DNA from: Flavobacterium silvisoli | GTDB lineage: Bacteria; Bacteroidota; Bacteroidia; Flavobacteriales; Flavobacteriaceae | NCBI RefSeq assembly: GCF_004329815.1 | Contig: NZ_SJPE01000011.1 | Location: 47,492-111,491 of the forward strand | Reading direction: 5' to 3' | Length of the DNA stretch: 64,000 bases | Shown: positions 44,423 to 53,737 of the stretch, one piece after another | Layout of the letters: each line of letters begins with the position of its first letter | Position numbering within the stretch: position 1 is the first letter of the stretch | The notes under the pieces: model-generated | Databases searched by the model: none | What the model saw: the letters and a program-made list of their open reading frames with translations, nothing else | Told to the model about the DNA's origin: nothing | Translations under genes and position numbers: made by a program

Positions 44423-46018
44423 ATGACAAAGAAAATTAATCTTTTGGCAAACCTTAAAGCTGATTTTGCATCAGGTTTAGTGGTTTTCCTCGTGGCTTTA
44501 CCCTTGTGTCTGGGTATTGCATTGGCCAGCGGTGCACCTCTTTTTGCAGGAATTATTTCGGGTATTGTTGGCGGAATTGTAGTGGGGTATTTAAGTCAAT
44601 CCCACATTAGTGTTTCCGGTCCTGCTGCCGGGTTAACAGCTATAGTGTTAACAGCTATAACGGATTTAGGTTCGTTTGAATTGTTTCTTTTAGCCGGTGT
44701 TTTAGCCGGAGTTATTCAATTGCTTTTAGGTTTTATAAAAGCCGGCTCTATTTCCAACTACTTTCCCACCAGTGTCATAGAAGGAATGTTGGCAGGTATA
44801 GGCGTTATCATTTTTCTGAAACAAATTCCGCATGCTATAGGCTATGATGCCAATTTTGAAGGTGACGAATCCTTTTTGAAAGAAAATGGCAGTTATGCTT
44901 TTTCAGAATTTTTCTCCTTTCTCAATGCGGTTAATTTGGGTTCGGTTATTATTACGGTATTATCCCTTTTCATTTTGATTGGTTGGACAAAATTTGGTTT
45001 TCTCCAAAAGGTGAAATTGATTCCGGCGGCCTTAATTGCGGTGGTTTTCAGTGTTGTTTTGAATGAAATCTTTATCCAAAACGGCAGTAGCCTGGCTATT
45101 GGAAAACAGCATTTGGTTTCCTTACCGGTTCCACAATCTTTTTCCGAATTTAAAGATATTATTTTACTGCCTGATTTTTCAGGTATTGTAAATGTTAAAG
45201 TGTGGATAGTAGCGCTAACCATAGCAATAGTAGCTTCGATTGAAACACTGTTATGCATTGAAGCAGCCGACAGAATGGATGCTCAAAAACGCTACACAAA
45301 TACCAATGTAGAGCTCAAGGCACAGGGTATCGGAAACATAGTGAGTTCACTTTTGGGTGGTTTGCCAATGACTTCGGTTGTCGTAAGAACTTCGGCTAAC
45401 AATAATGCCGGTGCTAAGTCAAAAATGTCTGCAATTATTCATGGTGGTTTATTGTTAATAAGTGTTGTAACAATCCCGGCAATTCTGAATAAAATTCCGT
45501 TAGCAACTTTAGCCGCTATTTTACTGTTAGTTGGATATCGACTTGCCAATCCGAAACACATAGTTCATTTTTGGACCAAAGGAAAGTATCAATTTATTCC
45601 TTTCATGGCTACCTTTGTAGCGGTTGTTTTTACCGATTTACTAAAAGGTGTTGCGCTGGGAATGATCATCAGCATTTTGTTCATCGTCAGAGGAAATATG
45701 AAACGCGCTTACCAATTCAGAAAAGATGAATACAAAGATGGTGATGTCATTCACATTGATTTGGCACAGGAGGTTTCTTTCCTCAATAAAGCTGCAATAA
45801 AATCAACCTTGGCAGCTATACCCGAGAATTCTTCGGTAATCATTAATGCCTCGGACACCGTTTATATTGCGCACGATGTATTGGATTTAATCAATGAATT
45901 CAAAAATATCAGAGCTGAAGATGAAAATATAAAAGTTAAATTAGTCGGGTTTAAAGAATCGTATGATTTAGTAAATTCAGGCGAAGAAGAAAAACACGTT
46001 TTTGTTGAACACAAATAA
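44423..46018 (+). CDS. SulP family anion transporter
   Basis: 531 residues. A UraA-like fold of about 14 membrane helices (FASGLVVFLVALPLCLGIALASG; SVSGPAAGLTAIVL near residue 75) with a C-terminal STAS-like domain (about 440-531). With the carbonic anhydrase gene 11 bases downstream, a bicarbonate transporter (BicA-like) role is more likely than sulfate. Substrate is inferred from context. Confidence 0.9.
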   Translation: MTKKINLLANLKADFASGLVVFLVALPLCLGIALASGAPLFAGIISGIVGGIVVGYLSQSHISVSGPAAGLTAIVLTAITDLGSFELFLLAGVLAGVIQLLLGFIKAGSISNYFPTSVIEGMLAGIGVIIFLKQIPHAIGYDANFEGDESFLKENGSYAFSEFFSFLNAVNLGSVIITVLSLFILIGWTKFGFLQKVKLIPAALIAVVFSVVLNEIFIQNGSSLAIGKQHLVSLPVPQSFSEFKDIILLPDFSGIVNVKVWIVALTIAIVASIETLLCIEAADRMDAQKRYTNTNVELKAQGIGNIVSSLLGGLPMTSVVVRTSANNNAGAKSKMSAIIHGGLLLISVVTIPAILNKIPLATLAAILLLVGYRLANPKHIVHFWTKGKYQFIPFMATFVAVVFTDLLKGVALGMIISILFIVRGNMKRAYQFRKDEYKDGDVIHIDLAQEVSFLNKAAIKSTLAAIPENSSVIINASDTVYIAHDVLDLINEFKNIRAEDENIKVKLVGFKESYDLVNSGEEEKHVFVEHK

Positions 46019-46029
46019 AAAAAAATAAT

Positions 46030-46665
46030 ATGAAAGCACATACATTAGAAACACAATCTTCCTTAACTCCTTATAAAGCCCTGCAGTTTTTAAAAGAAGG
46101 AAACAAGCGATTCATGAACAATTTAAAAGTGAACCGCAATCTTTTAGAACAGGTCAACGACACAAAAAATGGACAGTGGCCATTTGCGATTATCCTGAGC
46201 TGTATAGACTCAAGAACTTCGGCTGAACTGATTTTTGACCAGGGACTGGGTGATGTTTTCAGTGTCCGAATTGCCGGAAATATCCTGAACGATGACATTA
46301 TAGGCAGTATGGAGTTTGCTTGTAAAGTCGCCGGTTCCAAATTGGTAATGGTACTCGGTCACAGTAAATGTGGTGCTATCAAAGGAGCATGTTCCGGAGT
46401 TGAGTTGGGTAATTTGACGGGTTTATTGGCCAAAATTAAACCGGCTATTAATGAAGTTTCTGTTCAGGGAAAAACGGAGAAAACGTCACCTGAATTTGTG
46501 GAGGAAGTGGCGCACTTCAACGTAATTCACGTTATGGATGAAATATTAAATCGCAGCGCTGTATTGCGTGAGATGTTCGATAATGGAGAAATTGGCTTTG
46601 CCGGAGGCTATTATGACGTAGAAACCGGTGAAGTTGAATTCTTAAAAGAAATTCTCCATGATTAA
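46030..46665 (+). CDS. Beta-class carbonic anhydrase
   Basis: 211 residues. Interconverts CO2 and bicarbonate. Zinc ligands Cys58 (SCIDSR, with the Asp60-Arg62 dyad), His111 and Cys114 (GHSKCGAIKGAC) are all present. Cytoplasmic, no signal peptide. Operon with the SulP transporter; together they could supply bicarbonate for carboxylases such as acetyl-CoA carboxylase. A terminator follows. Confidence 0.94.
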   Translation: MKAHTLETQSSLTPYKALQFLKEGNKRFMNNLKVNRNLLEQVNDTKNGQWPFAIILSCIDSRTSAELIFDQGLGDVFSVRIAGNILNDDIIGSMEFACKVAGSKLVMVLGHSKCGAIKGACSGVELGNLTGLLAKIKPAINEVSVQGKTEKTSPEFVEEVAHFNVIHVMDEILNRSAVLREMFDNGEIGFAGGYYDVETGEVEFLKEILHD

Positions 46666-46686
46666 TTAATTTGCTATGAAGAAGAG

Positions 46687-46713
46687 AAAAGTCGCTGTAA
46701 AGCGACTTTTTTT
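46687..46713. terminator. Bidirectional terminator after the carbonic anhydrase gene
   Basis: AAAAGTCGCT (46687-46696) pairs with AGCGACTTTT (46701-46710) around GTAA. Confidence 0.88.
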
Positions 46714-46717
46714 ATTC

Positions 46718-47911
46718 TTATTCCTCGTTTTCGTTAAAAGCGGAAGGAAGCATTTTCGGAATGAATTTTATCAGAATAGGCAATAACAAACTGCCGCCCG
46801 GCAAAAGAAATATCGTTAGCGAAGGCACAGTTTTACAGATGTCCAACAATTGTTTTTTGATTTTTTTCTTTTCTTCTTTATCCAAATCTTTATGGGTTGA
46901 TTTGGCCAAAAGCTGCATCAGTTCTTTGCTCTCTGTTATTTCTTTGAGGAAACGGTTTTTGTTTCTTTTGATAAGCACCACAACACTTTCCGTTGTTTGA
47001 TCATAAAAGTTTTTAACCGGATTCGAGTTGTTGAAATACGGAATTTCCGCTTTGTGTTGAGAGATAAATTCGTTGACAAAATGAATGCTCTCTAATACAA
47101 AAGTATCGGGGATGTTTAGCCGTTCTCCCAGTTTATACAAAAAATAACGTTCTTCATTTTCAACTTTAGCATCGCTCCACAAACTGATTCCGGCCAAATC
47201 AATGATGTAAAATTTCTCCAGATCATTTTGCAGATAACTCAAATCCAAACTTTCAACATTGGGAATGGTGGTTGGGCTGAATTTGTTATACCTTACTGAA
47301 GATTCAAACAGTTTCAGCAGTAAATCATCATGAGGTGAAATTCCGGTTTTGGTTTTTAATGAAAGCGAAATCACACTGATGACTGTATCTTCAATACGGT
47401 TAAAATATTTTTCGGGCAAAGAGCCATTTTCTAAATACTGCTTAAAAGCCAATACGTCAATAAAAAGCAGCGCATTGGTAATGACATGTGAAAAATTTTT
47501 GCTGAATAAATCTTCGTTGGTTTGTACTCTTTCGTGTATGATTTTCTCCAATTTGCTCGAAGGAGAACTGCTCGCCAACATTTTTTGCAACGGATTAAAT
47601 CCTTTGGGAGTCAAGAGATGGTAAAAAGCTACCGCTTCGTTGATGAAATGACCAAAATCATTATTTTGCCTGGTAAGGCGATACATCTGAAAAAGCGTAT
47701 TGAGCATACCCAATTTCGAAATTTCTTCGGGCAACCAGTCTTGCTGTTCAATAGGACTGGGCGTATCAAAACTGATGATGTGCCCAAATATAAAGCCGGT
47801 AGCTCTGGTTTGCGTATAAAATAACTCCTCATTACTGTTGAAAGTTTGAGGTAAAGGTTGCTGTTCTGCAAAATATTTATCTATCCAACCGTGAACCGAG
47901 GGGTTAATCAT
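46718..47911 (-). CDS. LETM1-like protein (LETM1-related biofilm-associated type)
   Basis: 397 residues, mostly helical. The C-terminal 90 residues carry the LETM1-like pattern: LLAKSTHKDLDKEEKKKIKKQL, then TIFLLPGGSLLLPILIKFIP and KMLPSAF, a hydrophobic segment rich in Pro and Leu as in the mitochondrial LETM1 core. The N-terminal 300 residues are a lineage-specific helical domain. Bacteroidota homologues have, as I recall, been labelled LETM1-related and biofilm-associated; the mechanism is not known. It may associate with the inner membrane through the C-terminal segment. Confidence 0.8.
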   Translation of the reverse strand: MINPSVHGWIDKYFAEQQPLPQTFNSNEELFYTQTRATGFIFGHIISFDTPSPIEQQDWLPEEISKLGMLNTLFQMYRLTRQNNDFGHFINEAVAFYHLLTPKGFNPLQKMLASSSPSSKLEKIIHERVQTNEDLFSKNFSHVITNALLFIDVLAFKQYLENGSLPEKYFNRIEDTVISVISLSLKTKTGISPHDDLLLKLFESSVRYNKFSPTTIPNVESLDLSYLQNDLEKFYIIDLAGISLWSDAKVENEERYFLYKLGERLNIPDTFVLESIHFVNEFISQHKAEIPYFNNSNPVKNFYDQTTESVVVLIKRNKNRFLKEITESKELMQLLAKSTHKDLDKEEKKKIKKQLLDICKTVPSLTIFLLPGGSLLLPILIKFIPKMLPSAFNENEE

Positions 47912-47980
47912 CTTTGATCATTTGATGCTGCAAAACTAAATCATTTTTAGAATGATTGTGTACCGTTAGTGTTATCAAAT

Positions 47981-48556
47981 TTAAAATGTACCGCGCGATT
48001 TGATGTTTTGTTCGCACAAACGGATAATTTCTGCAATTCTGTTAGCGCGGGTTTCTTCTCTTCTGGCTTGGTTCAGCCAATACAAGTATCCTTTTCGATA
48101 GCTTTTGCTGAAATTGTTATAATTTTCAAAAGCTGTTTTATTTTTTTGAAATGCAAGAGCCAAATCATCCGGAATTACCAAATCTTCTACATGATCTAAA
48201 GCCGACCAAGAACCGTTTTGTTTGGCGATTTCAATTTTTCGCAAACCACTTTCGTGTATCAGGTTCTCAGCCAACAGCTTTTCGATATATGTTTTGTTGA
48301 GTTTACTCCAAACGCTTTTGTCTTTACGTGGAGTAAACATTTGCCTTCTCCTGTGTTCATCCAGTTTCTTCACGGTTGAATCTATCCAGCCATAACATAT
48401 GGCAACTTGTACAGCTTCTTCCCATCGCATGCTTTCAAATTCACTGTCTACCCGATAAAAGATAAGATAAACACCGGCTGACGTCAGGTGATTGTCATGC
48501 AACCACTCCCGCCATTCCTGCGCATTTTTAAAGTATAAGTGTTCTTTTTCTTCCAA
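47981..48556 (-). CDS. YdeI/OmpD-associated family protein
   Basis: 191 residues. Family features: NAQEWREWLHDNH near the N-terminus, ICYGWIDSTVKKLDEHRRRQMFTPRK (the conserved core), SVWSKLNKTYIEKL, and the C-terminal helical tail KSYRKGYLYWLNQARREETRANRI. Cytoplasmic; biochemical role unknown. It lies 6 bases downstream of the sodC stop on the same strand. Confidence 0.87.
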   Translation of the reverse strand: MEEKEHLYFKNAQEWREWLHDNHLTSAGVYLIFYRVDSEFESMRWEEAVQVAICYGWIDSTVKKLDEHRRRQMFTPRKDKSVWSKLNKTYIEKLLAENLIHESGLRKIEIAKQNGSWSALDHVEDLVIPDDLALAFQKNKTAFENYNNFSKSYRKGYLYWLNQARREETRANRIAEIIRLCEQNIKSRGTF

Positions 48557-48562
48557 ACAGTA

Positions 48563-49090
48563 TTATTTAATAATAGCCGAGCAAGCTACTCTTCCTCCGG
48601 CATTTCCGGTGGGTTGAGTAGTGTAATCATCAGCATTGGCATGCACTATCAGCCCTTTGTTTAAAATGTCTTTGGTGGCATCACCGCAACCGATACACCA
48701 TTCATCTGTTTTGAATAAAACAGTTGCATTTCCGTCTACGTCGGCCGTAAAGTTTCCAATATCGCCTTTGTGGTGTTCTGCGTCACCCCATTTACCGTGT
48801 TTTTTGAAAGTTGGGTTCCAATGTCCTCCCGCAGAGGCGGCATCGGCTGCAGAACAATCTGCTTTTTCGTGGATGTGAATAGCGTGAATCCCCGGTTTTA
48901 ATCCTGTTAGTTTGGCAACGAGAGTAACTTCTCCGTTTTTTTCGGTGAATACGGCATTTCCTTTTACATTGCTGCCGCTTTTAGATTCAAATGTAATGTC
49001 AAGCTTTTTGGAGTTGTCATTGGCATTTGAACTTTTACAACTGAATATCAACAAACCAAGTGCTGCTATTCCCAAGATTATTTTTTTCAT
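48563..49090 (-). CDS. sodC: Cu,Zn superoxide dismutase, lipoprotein
   Basis: 175 residues with lipoprotein signal (GLLIFSCKSSNAND, Cys about residue 18). Metal ligands are in IHIHEKADCS (two Cu His), GGHWNP, HHKGDIGNF (Zn His and Asp) and LIVHANADDY (Cu His). The disulfide Cys residues (ADCS and GRVACSAI) and the active-site Arg in GGRVAC are present. It removes superoxide in the periplasm or at the membrane. Confidence 0.94.
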   Translation of the reverse strand: MKKIILGIAALGLLIFSCKSSNANDNSKKLDITFESKSGSNVKGNAVFTEKNGEVTLVAKLTGLKPGIHAIHIHEKADCSAADAASAGGHWNPTFKKHGKWGDAEHHKGDIGNFTADVDGNATVLFKTDEWCIGCGDATKDILNKGLIVHANADDYTTQPTGNAGGRVACSAIIK

Positions 49091-49158
49091 AAGAGCTTAT
49101 TTTAGAAGCATAAATGTACGCAATAACCTGATGGGATTTTTTAAAATTGGGTTAAAAT

Positions 49159-49683
49159 TTATTTGCTTTTTTCTCCGACAAAATAATCGCTTTGCGATTT
49201 GAATAACACGTTAAATGTGGTTAAACTACCGTAAATACGGGTAATGTATTGTTGTAATTCTACTTTTTCGATTTCTTCTAAATTGCTGGCATTTATCTTT
49301 TGTTCCATGACTCTCAGACGGTCACGAAGCATGACAATTTTGTGAAAAAACGTATCAATAGGCACATCTTTGCTGGCCAGTCCCGGTTGTCCCGGTTCTA
49401 ATTTCATGTTGCCGCCTTTCCATTTGTCGCCAATGGCCACAGGTTCGCCAAGACCGTTCCATTTTTTCAGGATGGATAACAGACTTTGTTCGACATCGTA
49501 AAAGCTGACCGTATCAACTTCGTTTTCTGCTGCTTCAATCACTTCAAATTCGCTGTCAATAGCTATGGTTTCTAAACCACCATCTATAAAAGTGACCCAA
49601 TAGTCTTTAGATGATACATTGGTTACTACACCTTTACCATATTCGGAGTGATTAATTCTGGAGCCTATTCCTAAGAGTTTCAT
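49159..49683 (-). CDS. Conserved protein with an N-terminal Tudor/SH3-like segment
   Basis: 174 residues. The N-terminus, GSRINHSEYGKGVVTNVSSKDYWVTFIDGG, has the G-x2-(V/I)-x-H-x2-(Y/F)G-x-G-x-V pattern of small beta-barrels seen at the C-terminus of UvrD-type helicases and in CarD-like proteins. The remainder is helical with a coiled-coil-like part (about 115-155: FHKIVMLRDRLRVMEQKIN). I do not recognise the full-length family. Cytoplasmic; possible nucleic-acid or protein contact role is a guess from the barrel motif. Confidence 0.72.
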   Translation of the reverse strand: MKLLGIGSRINHSEYGKGVVTNVSSKDYWVTFIDGGLETIAIDSEFEVIEAAENEVDTVSFYDVEQSLLSILKKWNGLGEPVAIGDKWKGGNMKLEPGQPGLASKDVPIDTFFHKIVMLRDRLRVMEQKINASNLEEIEKVELQQYITRIYGSLTTFNVLFKSQSDYFVGEKSK

Positions 49684-49735
49684 ATTTATTAGTATTAAGC
49701 CACTAAAATAGGAATTTACATGAAATAAAAAAAGA

Positions 49736-50578
49736 TTACAGTTTTAGTTCCATTTCGTACTGGGAAACTGTTTTTTCGAATCCGATATTTTGTAAAAATG
49801 ACAAAGTAGTTGCAGAAGCATGATCTATATTAATCATTGAAACCTCTGCAGTATAATTTTGGGCAATGTAACCGAAAAGTTGGCTTGCCAATCCTTTGTT
49901 CCTATGTGTTTTGGCGACAGCAAACTGCTGAATGCGATTGCTTTTCGGATTGAAAATCAGATACCCGCAGAGTTCTTCATTTTGATAAATACCCAATGAA
50001 ATCAGATACGCTTGGTTGATTTCAACAGCAGAGATGCCGTTTTGGCTTGTTGGAGCCCAGTCCCAAAAAGAACTTAATTGGTTCCAATCCCAATTTTTGA
50101 GTTCCTTAATTTCATAGGCTTGATTAATGGGTTGCTGAATTATGTTGCCTTTAAAACAGTCTAAAGTGCGCAGGGTTTTGAATCCTATTTTTTCATAAGT
50201 GGTAACCGCCGGCATATTGGTGGTAATGACTTCGAGTAATACAGAATCGATTTGTTCGGCTTTTAATTTTGGAAGTATGAATTCGTATAACTGAGCGGTG
50301 AGTTTTTGCCCTCTCTGCTGAGGAATGACTCCGGTTCCGCCATTATAAACAATTGATTTTCCGTTGAGGGTATCCTGACCATGCAGTATAAAAGCAATCA
50401 GTTCGTTTTGGTTGAAAGCCCCCACCGAATACTCCAATCGGATATTTTCGGTTTTCATTTTGTTGATTAATTGTTCTTCTGTAATCCGCATGGGCACTAC
50501 ATAATCGGAGAAAGCCAGATTAAAAGTGTTCAGAATGGTATTGATATCGGTATTTGCTAAGGTTTGGATGGTAATCAT
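49736..50578 (-). CDS. GNAT family N-acetyltransferase (two-domain)
   Basis: 280 residues. Two GNAT-like halves are seen: residues 1-150 with GGTGVIPQQRGQKLTAQLYE (acetyl-CoA loop Q/RxxGx) and residues 150-280 with FAVAKTHRNKGLASQLFGYI. Substrate unknown. Its ATG touches the stop of the broken P1 peptidase gene (one-base overlap at 50578), so the two were an operon. Confidence 0.88.
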   Translation of the reverse strand: MITIQTLANTDINTILNTFNLAFSDYVVPMRITEEQLINKMKTENIRLEYSVGAFNQNELIAFILHGQDTLNGKSIVYNGGTGVIPQQRGQKLTAQLYEFILPKLKAEQIDSVLLEVITTNMPAVTTYEKIGFKTLRTLDCFKGNIIQQPINQAYEIKELKNWDWNQLSSFWDWAPTSQNGISAVEINQAYLISLGIYQNEELCGYLIFNPKSNRIQQFAVAKTHRNKGLASQLFGYIAQNYTAEVSMINIDHASATTLSFLQNIGFEKTVSQYEMELKL

Positions 50579-51738
50579 TATTTCTTGTATCGGTTGTATT
50601 TTTGCAATAGGCTTTTTAATTCAGTTTTTGGGATTTCATATAACGTATTACCGTTGATTCCTTCCATGGTTTCAGCGGCCATCAGGGCGTTTATGATTGC
50701 TTCTTCGGTGGCCTGCACTGCGGCCTCATATAAGACATCCATCTGATCTTTTGGTATGCTTTGCCAGGTTTCAAGCGTTTCCTGCTCATTCAGAGTTGGA
50801 GTTTTGGTGCTGAAAGCCAGAAAAATATCTCCCGAACTGTTGCGTCCTATTCCTCCGGTTCTTGCTACGCCCAGCGAAGCTCTTTTGGCAATTTGTTTCA
50901 GTTGCATAGGCAAAAGTGGGGCATCGGTAGCTATGACCACAATGATAGAACCGTCTTTTTCTTTGGTTGTAATAATGGGTTTGGCACTTGTTAATTCTCT
51001 ACCCACCGGAACTCCGGCAATGGTAAGGTCTTTTCTTCCTCCGAAATTTCCCTGCACAAAAGCCCCAACAGTGTACTGATTAGTATCTACTGAAACAATT
51101 CTCGACGAGGTGCCGCTTCCGCCTTTGAATAGAAATAAACACATACCGGTACCACCACCTACGTTGCCCTCTGCAATTTTTCAGGAGTGTGCATTATCTA
51201 AGGCTTCAAAAACATCTTCTTTTTTGATGTGTAAACCATTAATATCATTAAGAATGCCGTCAAATGTTTCGGCTACAACGGGCAGACCGAATGAAAAATC
51301 AATGAACGCTCCCTTTGAAAAATGTTTGATGTTCCATTCTCCTATAGCATCTCTTACGACGCCCACGCTGTTGGTGTTGGTAATACCAATAGGACCATAA
51401 TTGAATCCGTATTCATCAATAACCGTAGTGCCGGTCATTTCGCCATCTCCGTTTAAACAAAACCATCCTGCAGGCACAGGGTCGTTGGATATTCCTTTAG
51501 GAAGAATTACGGTGACGCCTGTTCTTACGGGGCCTTTACCGGTTTCTAACTTTCCGCTGCCTGTTATTTTGGTTTTATATCCCACCAAAACTCCGGAGAC
51601 ATCGGTAATGGCATTGAACGTTCCGGTTTTACCTTCAAACGGAATTCCGAATTCCCGCGCTCTCATCTTGTTTTGGGCTTCGGTCTGATTCATAATCAGC
51701 ATCCCAAGGATGAGACAAATTTTCAGAGTTGATTTCAT
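50578..51738 (-). pseudogene. P1 family (DmpA-type) peptidase interrupted by an in-frame TGA
   Basis: The reading frame is 387 codons long with a signal peptide (KICLILGMLIMNQTEAQ) and normal P1/DmpA content, but codon TGA at 51183-51181 interrupts it after EALDNAHS. The next codons in the same frame continue KIAEGNVGGGTGM, the expected family sequence; related proteins have Gly at the broken position, so GGA to TGA is a one-base change. The autoprocessing nucleophile is intact downstream (DGSIIVVIATDAP). The right part could only be made by reinitiation (ATG at 51144) and would lack most of the alpha chain. Either a recent nonsense mutation or a sequence error. Confidence 0.85.
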
Positions 51739-51952
51739 TGTTGTTTTTTATGATGTTTGATTTTTCTGTTTGGAGTGAATACTTCGGATGAAAAGAGAGG
51801 ATTATTTTAAATGAATTGAGTTGTGAGTTATTTTTGTTAAAACAACGGCAATAACCAAACGGCTCATCTTTAGTATTGACTCTAAATTTAAGCTATAAGT
51901 TAAAAGAAGTGATGAAACGTTACAGAAAATTTGGAACGGATTAGCAATTATC

Positions 51953-52333
51953 TTAAACGCCGTTGTAATTTTTCTTCAAATCGTATATTCCAACATAAAC
52001 GAGTGCCAAAGCACACCCTAATGTAAAAAGATGGATGAAACAGCCCAATACAAAGTAAGCCAAAAAGTTATTGGATGCAGTATCATAGTACGTCGCTATA
52101 TAAGCCGTTAGTATGGTTAAGCTAATCAAGCTCAAAAGGATACCATATCCCAAATATAGCCACTTTTTGTTGATGAGTAGCGGAAGAGAAACCATGGCCA
52201 GTATTAAAACATCTTGCCAGGCGTTGGCCTTAGAATTCCATACCGTTACGGCCAAATTCAATGTTGCAATGAGAATGAAATAACCGGCAGCGGTATATTT
52301 GATTGCGGTAAGGTTGAGTTTATTTTTTGCCAT
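51953..52333 (-). CDS. Small integral membrane protein, unknown function
   Basis: 126 residues with four hydrophobic segments (about 12-30, 37-54, 58-80, 87-113) and short polar loops. No motif I recognise. It overlaps the end of the gene at 52535 (14 bases), so the two are probably translated together. Confidence 0.7.
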   Translation of the reverse strand: MAKNKLNLTAIKYTAAGYFILIATLNLAVTVWNSKANAWQDVLILAMVSLPLLINKKWLYLGYGILLSLISLTILTAYIATYYDTASNNFLAYFVLGCFIHLFTLGCALALVYVGIYDLKKNYNGV

Positions 52334-52535
52334 TGTGGGTGTCTATATGGTGTTGTAATTGAGATTTTAATGTTTCCAGATACTGATTCAAATCAGTTGT
52401 GCTGATTTTCTTTTCCTGTGCTACTCCCAAAGAAATGGGGGTTTCACTCAAATATTTGTAGAGCTCAGGATATTGGGTTTCTATCACGGTAGTCAACTGT
52501 ATGATGTCCTGCATGAGTTGGTTCAGCGTTTTCAT
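52320..52535 (-). CDS. Small helical protein, unknown function
   Basis: 71 residues (MKTLNQLMQDIIQLTTVIE..., PELYKYLSETPISLG, DLNQYLETLKSQLQHHIDTH). It looks like a small cytoplasmic helical bundle. The frame is open to 52592, but the extra residues (ISR...LLTLRI) look non-coding; the ATG at 52535 is the natural start. I recognise the pattern as recurring in flavobacteria but know no function. Confidence 0.68.
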   Translation of the reverse strand: MKTLNQLMQDIIQLTTVIETQYPELYKYLSETPISLGVAQEKKISTTDLNQYLETLKSQLQHHIDTHNGKK

Positions 52536-52684
52536 AATCCGTAAAGTTAAAAGTTTGTAAATCAGTATTGAGTATCGCGATACAATACCCAAATTTAATC
52601 AAAAAAGCTTAGGATGAATCTTTGACGGCTTATTTTTCGGTTTGGGAATTTGTTTATCTTTGGCATTCTAAAACAAATCTTATC

Positions 52685-52918
52685 ATGTCTAAAAAGATAA
52701 AAGCTTTTCTTTTCAACCTTATTTCGTTTGTAATTCTTTTTGTAGCCTTTATTTATGTGGTACAGGAATATACCAGTTTAAGAGGAATTTGGGTGCCGGT
52801 TACAGCGTTTGTTGTCCTGACTTTGGTGGGACCTAAGTTTCAGGCTGTGCAAACCAAAGACGGAGAAAAATTGTTTGTGAAATGGTTGTTTATAAAGGGA
52901 GTAAAAGAAATTAAATAA
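52685..52918 (+). CDS. Small membrane protein, unknown function
   Basis: 77 residues. Two hydrophobic segments (about 8-27 and 34-50) and a polar C-terminus (FQAVQTKDGEKLFVKWLFIKG). A TATCTTTG box about 30 bases upstream supports the start at 52685 rather than an earlier TTG. The stop codon is the first part of the heptamer array at 52917. Confidence 0.7.
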   Translation: MSKKIKAFLFNLISFVILFVAFIYVVQEYTSLRGIWVPVTAFVVLTLVGPKFQAVQTKDGEKLFVKWLFIKGVKEIK

Positions 52919-52948
52919 TTACGAATTACGAATTACGAATTACGAATT
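52917..52948. repeat. AATTACG heptamer array 1
   Basis: Four perfect tandem copies of AATTACG (52917-52944) plus AATT. It overlaps the stop codon of the upstream gene. Related arrays occur at 55660, 57888 and 58091. Confidence 0.9.
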
Positions 52949-52972
52949 TTTCTGTTATCGGCAAATGGGGCT

Positions 52973-53737
52973 TTATTTTTGCTGTTTTTTTGCTGCTGTT
53001 TTTTTGGCTTTTACAGTTGCTTTATAAAGCGGAATGAAATAGGAAACTGTATAGTTGAAGCCTACCCCAAAGTTACCGTTATAGGTTCGGTTGAATCCCG
53101 GAATGTAAAGATTGTCAAAGGTATCCGGTTTTTTTTGTGATAAAAGACGGTTTAAGCGGAAACTGAATCCTAAATAAAAATTATTGAAAATTTGTGTCTT
53201 TACACCGGTAACCACTTCAATCCATTGAGCGGATAATCCGTTGAATGGTTCTCCTGATGTTACTTCGGTGGCCTGACCAAAATAAGGGTAAGGATTGTAA
53301 AGCAGATAACTGTTCAGTGTTTGACTAAAACTGCTTACCCCGTATCGCAATCCTACGTAAATCATATTTTCCATGTTGCCCCAATTTTGATAGGCATTGT
53401 AATCAAAACCAACTTTTATATAGGTTCCCTTGGTGGTAAAATTTACCCGATCATCATCAACGGTTTTGTCTTCGTTACCAATTTCTGCCGCCAAGTAATG
53501 TCTTCTGGTCAAACGATAATCACCTACAAGTTCCAAACCGCGGTAATCTTTTTCATAAAAAGAACGGGTCAGTTTGAATAAATCGACTCCAACACGTAAC
53601 CCATAACGCTCTTTTTTGGGAACTATACTGTCTTTTTTAATCGAATCTTTGACCGTTGTGTTTTGTTCTTGCGCCATGCTTAAAAATGAAAGCAAAACCA
53701 AGATTGTACTAGAAGTAAACTTTGATATGTGTTTCAT
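52973..53737 (-). CDS. DUF6048-like outer-membrane beta-barrel protein
   Basis: 254 residues with a signal peptide ending in SMAQ. The mature part alternates hydrophobic and polar residues with many aromatic strand ends (YGLRVGVDLFKLTRSF; YIKVGFDYNAYQNWG; FYLGFSFRLNRLLSQKK), typical of a beta-barrel. The C-terminal tail is Lys-rich (KATVKAKKTAAKKQQK). I associate it with DUF6048. It overlaps the preceding DUF6452-like gene by 29 bases. Confidence 0.78.
   Translation of the reverse strand: MKHISKFTSSTILVLLSFLSMAQEQNTTVKDSIKKDSIVPKKERYGLRVGVDLFKLTRSFYEKDYRGLELVGDYRLTRRHYLAAEIGNEDKTVDDDRVNFTTKGTYIKVGFDYNAYQNWGNMENMIYVGLRYGVSSFSQTLNSYLLYNPYPYFGQATEVTSGEPFNGLSAQWIEVVTGVKTQIFNNFYLGFSFRLNRLLSQKKPDTFDNLYIPGFNRTYNGNFGVGFNYTVSYFIPLYKATVKAKKTAAKKQQK

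Noticed and set aside
50578..51738. Selenocysteine or recoded TGA in the P1 peptidase
   Set aside because: Family members have Gly here, no stem-loop typical of a SECIS element was seen, and no other recoding was noted in the window.
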